From Carnegiea gigantea (Eukaryota; Streptophyta; Magnoliopsida; Caryophyllales; Cactaceae), in NCBI GenBank assembly GCA_029747015.1, contig JAKOGI010001251.1, positions 210,791 to 274,790 of the forward strand: a DNA stretch of 64,000 nucleotides, written 5' to 3'. The notes under the pieces were generated by a model. The model worked only from the letters and a program-made list of their open reading frames with translations, did no database searches and was not told the DNA's origin. Position 1 is the first letter of the stretch; each line of letters opens with the position of its first letter. The translations under genes and the position numbers were made by a program. Shown here piece after piece: positions 57,300 through 64,000 of this stretch.

Positions 57300-58697
57300 T
57301 GTTGAACGGTAAATTTACCCATTTTACGTCCCTCTTTCACGTACTTTTTGCTCGTATAATAACTTAATTCTTAGGATTTTTACTTGTTTTATTTATGTTT
57401 TGTAGGAAATAACTTCAAATCAAGCAAACGTCGCGAAAAGGGACGAAGACGAGACAAAACGAAGAAAAACAGCGAAAACCGAAAAAACCGGCAAAACCAG
57501 ACAAAACCGGGGGGCGACACCGCGCCACCAGTGAAGTGGCACGGCCGTGCCACCCTGGCATGGTCAGGCCGTGCCACATGGCACGACCGTGTCGTCCCCC
57601 CCGTTTCGTCGTGTTCGCGATTTCTATTTAAGTCCGTTCAGGCGTCTGTTTGTGGGGGTCGCGCAGAGGGTCGTACGGGCTTCGCTTGGGGCGTGTCTCT
57701 GGCGATTTCTAGAGTAGTTTAGGATAGATTTTAGCTAATAAGGGAGATTAGTTTAGGATTGAAGATTGTAACATTGGATTCAACCTTTGGAGTTCAAGTT
57801 CTTCATCAATTCAAGACTAAGTTTTCTCCTCTTTTATCTCTCTAGTTTTTATGTTCTTGTTATTTATGTTTTGTTGATTTTGATTCTTGTATTTGTTTTG
57901 TTTGATTTATATGTTTAATTTCATTGTTAATTCATGTCATTTACTTATTTGAATTCATTTTATTTCATTTCCTTTACTTTGTTCTTCGTGTTCTTGCACT
58001 TGTTTGGTAGTTTAGGTTTTGATTCGTTTTTGATGTTTAGTTGGTAGATTGTATTGGCTTGGGTTGTGATTAGCCTCTTGATGGCTAATTAATCTTGTAG
58101 TTGGCCTAACCATACCCAATCTATCCCTAGAACTTAGAGTTTTCCTTCACGCCCGCCAAGTGTTCGATGAAATGCTTGAGAGAGCTTTTATCCATATTTT
58201 TTTGAGCGATTGACTTTTGCTGAGAGGTGAGGTCGATTAGCTAGTGTGGGAGAGGGAATAGCCGAGTTCGGGACACAAAAGTAGTATCCGAATCGAGTTA
58301 GGGCCGGGGTTGCTAGTTTTATGGTCTAATTCGACTAACCTCACGAAAGTAGGTGGTTACGCGAGTTAGACTAGCCCATGACCCTTGAGAGAGGGCTTGG
58401 GTGGTCTTTGATGGTGCAGCCGACCATCTCTAGTTCGTAGTGTGGTTTGGGTAAGTTAGGACTCGTCTTGGTTAGTTAGTTCATCCATTGGTAAAATCAC
58501 AACTCCAAGTCGCTTGTTTCTGTATTTGTAGCGTAGTTTAGCTCCCCTCCTTCACCGTTAATCTTGCCTAGCTTGAGACGCTCTAGTAAACTCTGGTAGT
58601 TGGAAACACAATTCTCTGCGGACGACACCCCAAGTACTCAACGATACACCTTGCACTTGGGGTTTATAAATATTAAAACTCTATTTTTCTTGTAACA
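57300..58697 (+). repeat. 3' LTR of the gag-only retrotransposon
   Basis: 1398 bp, near-identical to 52901-54296. Includes an exact 18-bp palindrome GTGGCACGGCCGTGCCAC at 57536-57553. Confidence 0.92.
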
Positions 58698-58702
58698 AAA
58701 AG
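58698..58702. repeat. Target-site duplication AAAAG, right of nested element
   Basis: Matches 52896-52900. Confidence 0.85.
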
Positions 58703-59608
58703 TCGTTTACTAACCACATTTGCCTATAATTACATTTCTTAAGTAGAAACGGGGCCTAGTCTATCGTTTCCCATTGTGCATAAGTATTATCAAGTGACAT
58801 TGCATTTTAAAGACTTCAGGTACGTTCATTGCCTATATCTTTAGAAATGAGCATGTATTTATCAAAATATAATATTTTGGCAACTACATCAATAGATTAG
58901 TTTAATCAGTAATTTGTCACATAATTAGTGATCCCATCAATTATTAGTTATAGGGTATTGCCTTTCTGTTATCCGCGCGGCTTCAGGCCAAGTCCCTGAT
59001 CGGCTTAGCAGGTGTACACCTATCAATAGATCGTAATAGTTACAAGGGGCTTACTTCCAGATAATAATCAGTAATACAATTTTACATTTATCTCAGTTAT
59101 TGTTTTAACTTAAAATGAATTGCAAAGTGGGTCCAACAAATGTTGGAAGCTTATTTTGCAATATAGTAATGTATGTACTGAGCTTCGGCTTACTATTCGA
59201 AATGTTTTCCTTTTTTGTTTTGGGCATGCACAGGAGTTACTTTATTCTACCAAGTCACGTGAAGAAATCGAGGGTCTAAGGACATCTGGATGGGTTCATA
59301 GTGGTAGCTGTTCATATTATATAGAGACCATTAGATAAACACTTCAATAGATAGTAATGTAAGTTAGTAGTCATTACTTATATATGATTTGATGAAGTTT
59401 GAAGATGTATATAAGTGACCCATGTTATATCCAGTCATGGTGTAGAGGGTCTAATGAAGGACAGTGGTAATGCCCTATTCATTAGGGTTATCAGTTGTAA
59501 CCGAGATTATGGAGATGAGCAGTGACACAAGCACAGTGGGGGCGTTGCAGTTTTGATGTCAGAGCAGGGTTATGAGTTTATTTTAATGGGATTATGAAGT
59601 ATGAAGAG

Positions 59609-59876
59609 TCTGGATGGGTTCATAATGGTGGCTATTCATATTATATAGAGACCATTGGATAAGCACTTCAGTAGATAGTGATGTAAGTTAGTAGTCATTA
59701 CTTGTATATGATTTGATGAAGTTTGAAGATGTATATAAATGACCCATGTTATATCCAGTCATGGTGTAGAGAGCCTAGTCCTTCGGAATGGTGGTAACGC
59801 CCTGTTCATTGGGTTTATCAGTTGTAACAGAGATTATAGAGAAGAACAGTGACAGAGGTACAATGGGGCCGTTAAA
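59609..59876 (+). repeat. Remnant of gypsy 3' LTR, tandem to the 5' LTR end
   Basis: Repeats 59285-59549 with scattered changes (TCTGGATGGGTTCATA... to GGCCGTTAAA). The final ACA has become AAA. The offset is 324 bp. Confidence 0.85.
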
Positions 59877-59881
59877 ATGTT
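59877..59881. repeat. Target-site duplication ATGTT, right of gypsy LTR element
   Basis: Matches 50660-50664. Confidence 0.9.
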
Positions 59882-59984
59882 CAATTCATGATCGTGATAT
59901 TTTGACGAAGGCTTTTTCCCTACTCAGCTATTGTCAAGGATTGCTACTGTTTTTAGCAATGAAGTCGTAACAGAAGGACAAAAA

Positions 59985-61080
59985 AGTAGTTTTCTTTAAG
60001 AATTGGGGCAAAACCTGTGTTCCACATAAAAATAATGAAGTTATGCATATATATGTCAGGGATCTGTTTTTCTAGTCTCCAAGAGAGATCTTTGCAAAAT
60101 TGATAGGATTGGTAAAAAGTTTCTATGGTGTAGTGGGCATGATAAACAAGCTATATCTTTTATTAGCTGGCATTATGTTTGTAGGAATTGTAAGCAATGG
60201 GGATAATATTTTAAGTAATTGCTCAACTGCAACAAATGTTAACCATTAAAATTGTCATAGATAGTACCCGTTTAGCAATGGGGTGCATGAAAGAGATGGG
60301 TGGGTGCTTACTACCACAAAGTAGTGAATATTTGGCATGTGTAGGTTACTGCAGTAGATTCTTAGGTGTGGAGGAACGTAATCTGATTTAGGGATGGCAT
60401 ACTTAGTCATTTAGGTGATATACAAATACTATTCGAGTACTTTATAGTTGTGCCTTTAAGATGAGCGCGCTTTTGTATAATTAAAATGCACCTTAGTTTG
60501 GGGCCTCAAAGAAGGAAGTGTTATTTGGCTAGGACTCTGTGAAATCTAGATGTTATGTTGAGGCATTTATTTGTTGTGTAGGTAGTTGCTGCAGCTAGAT
60601 TGCTAAAATGTTAAAAAAATAGAAGTAGCTTAATGCAGGAAAGCCCTGCTACATTCTGGTTTTTTCAAAAACAGATTGTGACAACTATGTATTTGGATTT
60701 TTATATGTGATTACAGTAGACAAGCTAGGGCTTCTTACTTCATTCGGTGAGGATTCAGGCCTAGTACTCAAGAAAGTCAAGGAAAAGACTCTCAAAACTA
60801 AAGCCCTCCATTGCATAGTGTCTGCTGCTACTGTGCGCGATTTGGCAAGCTAAGAATTTCTTTAAGTTCAGGAATTGTAAGATTTCAGTTCAAGGCATTG
60901 CACGTAACATTCTATGTGCTAATGTGAGTGATATAACTTTTCTTAATTTGTAATTAGCAATAGTTGGAGAGAGGAATATTGTTTGATAAACTCACTTAGG
61001 TATGGTTGAGTTAAGTTGTAACTATGCCATTTGGAGCATTGAAAACTTTGCCTTTGTTATCAAAAAAATAAAAATCTAAC
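59985..61080 (+). pseudogene. LINE (L1-type) reverse-transcriptase 3' fragment, right arm
   Basis: Near 60095-60190 the plus strand reads KIDRIGKKFLWCSGHDKQAI and SFISWHYVC, the pattern of the plant LINE RT end (I-K-I-D-x-x-C/G-x-x-FLW ... W..VC). About 650 bases later a CAIWQAKK-like stretch resembles the end of the zf-RVT region. The unit finishes in an A-rich tail AAAAAAATAAAAAT near 61066-61079, as a LINE 3' end would. It is broken by many stops. Only the 3' third is present, typical of 5' truncation. Confidence 0.45.
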
Positions 61081-61313
61081 ATGGCAATTGGAAGTGTTTG
61101 GCAAGTTCTATATAACTTACCAGCTGTGCTTCATCCAATTTCATCTATGCATACCATTTTGTTTCGAGCTCCATCACCATTTCAAAAGCTTCTGATAAAT
61201 CTGTTGGAGCTTTTTCCAAAGCCCTCTAGAAATTCAAAGAACTGATGCCGATGATAACGAATGAAGATATGCTCTAATGAAAATAAACACATTATATTTA
61301 GAACTAGATTGTC

Positions 61314-61508
61314 TTACCTAAATGTTTGTGTTAAAGAACATATATCCTTTTTCATGTACTTGAATTTATTCTCCCTTCCATCTAGTTTAGGATGAAGCAT
61401 AGGACATCCACTATGAGATTCTCTAAGTCTCAATTTACTCCAGCCATAGTTGTAAATCCTTCGTGAATATTGAAAATTATTTGTCTTCTTCTTCACGATC
61501 ATACGCAA
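61314..61508 (-). pseudogene. Possible degraded GRF-type zinc-finger exon, right arm
   Basis: Open frame of 64 codons with YNYGWSKLRLRESHSGCPML then HPKLDGRENKFKYMKKD. Mirror of 40540-40720. The family guess is weak because the cysteines expected in a GRF finger are mostly lost. Confidence 0.25.
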
Positions 61509-61899
61509 AAGTTTCTCCCTAATGCGTTTGTTTTTTATGTTAGTTTAGCAATGATCAAAGTGTAAACAAAGTATGGTAAGCACAATCTCATTGTCAAAGG
61601 ATATAGCTTATCTTCAATGAACAAGTATATTGTGAGAAGTAATAGATTACATGCTAATGACCATATTTATGTTAGGGAGGGGGATAAAGAGGAATACTTA
61701 CGTTGATGCATCCAATTTATCTACTTGGAGAAAACCATAGTCTACCAACATCATTTATTCAAGTTTCAACCAATCTCTAGCCTCTCCATAGTCTTCAAGA
61801 TAGAAAGGGCATCTCTTTCACAATCCTCTTTGGCTACTGCCTTGTTGCCACCTCTTTACATATTTTGGTCTCTTTGATTATGTAGCAATTCCTTGTCTA

Positions 61900-62370
61900 T
61901 ATGTGGTTTTGTTGCGCCCTGTGCCCCATTTGTATTCCCAGACTCGGATTTTCTTTTTCTGTCTTATCAATATGTTTGGTGCTTTCTTTTGATGTTCCCA
62001 AAACGACTACATCATGCATGTCTTGATACGTGTGCTAGAAAGATACTCCTGCAATTGTTGCACGAGTACCTTTTTCCGATGAAAATCCAAACTTCAATGT
62101 TATAGGAGTGAAGTCTAATGAACTTACTGGACGTTGTCCTTTTTCAGCTTAGATAACAATGCTAAAACTTGGAGGATTGAAGTTCATCCTCTTTTTCTGT
62201 TGATTTTTTCTCTAGCCATGGTTTCTAGCTACGCAACTTGTTCCAAAGATTTTGGACTGTAGCGATAGGTGTCATTCAGGGTTAAGCAATACGTTTCGTT
62301 ATGATTTGCATGAGTTGCCTTACTTGTTGGTAGGGGAGAGCTTTGGACATTGATCTACCTCCTGTTCATT
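61900..62370 (-). pseudogene. Unrecognised decayed ORF, right arm
   Basis: Mirror of 39661-40105 in opposite orientation, more disrupted. Its existence in both arms reflects duplication and is not independent evidence for coding. Confidence 0.25.
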
Positions 62371-63244
62371 CCCTCTTGTGCATGCAATGGAGTAAAATAT
62401 TTCACTCAGAGATCGTTTGCCTTGTAGTAGCGGTTTGGTCAAATAGATTTGTGGATGGATGAGAACTTATAGTATCTTTATCCTGTATGTGGCTATTATG
62501 ATAATTTGTCAATATTAATGAACAAATTAAATATAATATTGTCATGTTGCAGTACTTAAAAATAGAAAGAATTAAATGTTTAACATATATTTTGTCAATT
62601 TACTAAAAAATATGTGTAAAAAGACTTCTGTTTAATTGGAATCATTTGATATCTTAAAAAACCTAAGGAAATGTAAGCAAAAGATAGGATTATGATAACT
62701 TAATTAAGAGGGGCAGCCATGGTTCAAGTTAGCTGAACATTTGAGTCGTCTCCATTGATTAGTCAAAAATCTTAGGAAAGAGATTGTTGCATTAAAAGAA
62801 GCTCACTATGAGATTTAGTTGGTTCATTATGTAGTTGATGGTTATTCACTATTAGACTTTAGTTTGCTTCATGGTTGAGTTTGGGTTAGGTTTTTTTTCC
62901 CCCTTCATAATTTTTCGTTTTTAAAAAAGAAAATGCCAATGTGTATGCCCACATAGATATGACAGTATAAAATCTCATGTGTATCCAATATATGGCCCCC
63001 TGTTTATGTCCATATCTAGTACTGGTTTACATGCTTCTTGCACTGAGGATAACAACTCTCAGTGCAACATGATTTTCAAGCTCAAAATTTAAGGCTAGGC
63101 TTCCATCAACGATTTTGGTGCACATTGCTCAATTGTCTCCAAATGAATTATATTGAAACTGAGTATAAACTTTGAATTGTTAGTGTAAACTAATAGACAT
63201 ATGAATATGGAAACCAACCCATTACCAAGCTATTAAAACAATAA

Positions 63245-63447
63245 TGTAATGTTTGATTAGATGTAATTAACCTTGTAATGCAATCAAGTTTGCAATTGTG
63301 TTTTCATTACTTTGTTTGGTTGTATGAGAATGTTGCATTAAAAGAACTATTTTGTAATTATTATTACCACATACTAAGTAATTATGATTATATTACAAAG
63401 TTGATTGCATTACATTGCCATTATATTACATCCATCTAAACGTTACA
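63245..63447. mobile_element. 203-bp MITE, TSD TAA, right arm only
   Basis: Ends TGTAATGTTTGATTAGATG and, reverse complemented, TGTAACGTTTAGATGGATG are imperfect inverted repeats, flanked by TAA at 63242-63244 and 63448-63450. The left arm has the undisturbed sequence near 38790-38812. The TAA duplication suggests a Tourist-like (PIF/Harbinger) MITE. Confidence 0.8.
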
Positions 63448-63477
63448 TAAAAGAAAGTTTCTTAATGAATAGGTTTC

Positions 63478-63700
63478 TTAGATGAGCATACAAGCATACA
63501 CTACCCTAGATGGGACTTCAAGGTGTTCGTTATACTCTGTATGGTCTGCCTTGAGCGAAATTACCCCACAGACATCATCTAGCAGCTGCAGACTGTAAAC
63601 TGCACTAAACGTAAAAATGTGCATGATAATGCTGAAATACAAAATAATAGGTAGAACGCCCAAAGAAATCAAAGAGACCATAACATGCCACAGCTAAATT
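63478..63700 (-). other. Conserved open stretch mirrored at 38545-38772
   Basis: Both arms keep a frame of about 68 codons containing LLDDVCGV-SLKADHT and HLEVPSRVVYA. Protein-like in its second half, hydrophobic in its first. No family recognised; conservation may simply reflect DNA identity of the arms. Confidence 0.25.
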
Positions 63701-63757
63701 ATCTATATCCAATGCGCTTAGCAAACTTGCCATCGGATTTGGTACAAGATCAGGTAA

Positions 63758-63783
63758 ATTTTTTTTTTTTGGGGGGGGGGGGG
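63758..63783. repeat. Adjacent poly-T and poly-G runs
   Basis: About 13 T followed by 13 G. The left arm has an A-rich tract here (38490-38502, opposite strand) without the G/C run. Such runs are prone to sequencing error. Confidence 0.8.
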
Positions 63784-64000
63784 TGTTGTAACAAGGATAA
63801 TTAGTTGATGAAATGTTCATTTGGGGTTTAAGTTAACGTCATTTTAATTAAATAATTGAGTAGATGTCAATTTTTTGAACTCATATACATCACATGCCTT
63901 GGCTCCGAAGGACGAACAATCTAATATAATATGCAGAAAGTAGCCTTCGTTTGTCAAGAGTGTTGCCTACATTCCACACAAATGTAATTCACTTAATTTT

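Larger units (their letters stand above)
52901..58697 (+). mobile_element. Gag-only non-autonomous LTR retrotransposon, 5.8 kb
   Basis: Two LTRs of 1396 and 1398 bp (52901-54296 and 57300-58697), only a few percent different by eye, begin TGTTGAACGG and end TTGTAACA. A PBS TTTTTGGCGCCGTAGCCGG follows LTR 1 and fits the 3' end of tRNA-Asp. A polypurine tract GGTGTGGGGGTG precedes LTR 2. The 3.0-kb interior codes only a gag-like protein; no protease, RT or integrase was found. Perfect AAAAG duplication. Similar non-autonomous gypsy partners (LARD or TR-GAG type, often Athila-related) rely on pol from another element. It sits inside the LTR of the element at 50665-59876. Confidence 0.93.
50665..59876 (+). 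mobile_element. Ty3/gypsy element reduced to 5' LTR, PBS and LTR remnant
   Basis: A 5' LTR (50665-59549, about 3.1 kb without the nested element) begins TGTAATGACCCGACC and ends GGCGTTGCA. A degenerate initiator-Met PBS follows (TTTTGATGTCAGAGC), then about 43 bases of interior, then 59609-59876, which repeats the last 265 bases of the LTR. The element is bounded by ATGTT on both sides. Nearly the whole interior and most of the 3' LTR have been lost. It belongs to the same LTR family as 35756-38375. Confidence 0.88.
49033..63832 (-). repeat. Right arm of the large inverted duplication
   Basis: Reverse-complement partner of 38434-47417; about 5.6 kb when the LTR element at 50665-59876 is removed. 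The inner boundary lies in the integrase coding region near 49033. The outer boundary is where similarity stops beyond a shared TTAACTTAAACCCC-like block. Unlike the left arm, it lacks the copia array and the 537-bp insertion. Confidence 0.9.

Noticed and set aside
38434..63832. Foldback transposon or single giant palindromic element
   Set aside because: The arms are composite (chromovirus, LINE, unknown gene) and no TSD was found at 38434 and 63832, so a segmental inverted duplication fits better.

Overview
The window is nuclear DNA of a flowering plant, probably a eudicot. It is AT-rich, contains spliced genes with 5'-leader introns, and is filled with plant transposable-element families: CACTA with tnp2, Transpos_assoc and DUF4216/4218-type domains, a BED-finger hAT, PIF/Harbinger with its MYB partner, chromoviral Ty3/gypsy, Ty1/copia, LINE and MITEs. 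The species cannot be named from sequence alone. No intact host gene was found. The one recognisable host gene is a broken glucosamine-6-phosphate N-acetyltransferase (GNA1) copy at 1367-1843 (-), which keeps an apparent 5'-UTR intron.

Layout, left to right. 1-4769: AT-rich intergenic DNA, the GNA1 pseudogene, and a MITE-like element (3537-4026) carrying a long AT microsatellite. 4773-16324: a structurally complete 11.55-kb CACTA transposon with matching termini and a perfect TAT target-site duplication (TSD); both genes are decayed and read on the minus strand. 17391-21239: a hAT transposon with perfect TIRs and an 8-bp TSD; its spliced transposase gene has an internal deletion and a lost acidic residue. 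23060-31812: 3' end of a Ty3/gypsy element and its LTR, interrupted by a second CACTA (25833-31259) rich in CCGACGG-type subterminal repeats. 32760-34000: PIF/Harbinger MYB-like and transposase relics. 35290-35690: a possible host-gene 5' fragment. 35756-38375: a gypsy-type LTR standing alone.

38434-63832 is the most unusual part, a large inverted duplication. Two arms of about 5.6-5.8 kb (insertions removed) mirror each other around a 1.6-kb spacer (47418-49032) that holds chromovirus reverse transcriptase, RNase H and the start of integrase. Each arm runs outward through the chromovirus 3' end, a short LTR, a LINE relic and an unrecognised decayed gene. Later insertions hit only one arm, so the other arm preserves the empty site. 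The left arm holds a tandem array of Ty1/copia mini-elements (four LTRs, three 249-bp interiors, TSD AGTTC) and a roughly 540-bp insertion. The right arm holds a nearly fully deleted gypsy LTR element (50665-59876, TSD ATGTT) and a 203-bp MITE (TSD TAA). A gag-only non-autonomous LTR retrotransposon (52901-58697, TSD AAAAG) is nested inside that gypsy LTR.

The genes do not work together as a pathway. The window records successive insertions: chromovirus into older DNA, inverted duplication, then arm-specific insertions, then a nested insertion. Every transposase or polyprotein reading frame shows stops, frameshifts or deletions, so none is expected to be autonomous. No new enzymatic or defence system was seen. 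The strongest novelties are structural: the inverted duplication, the copia mini-element array and the gag-only retrotransposon.
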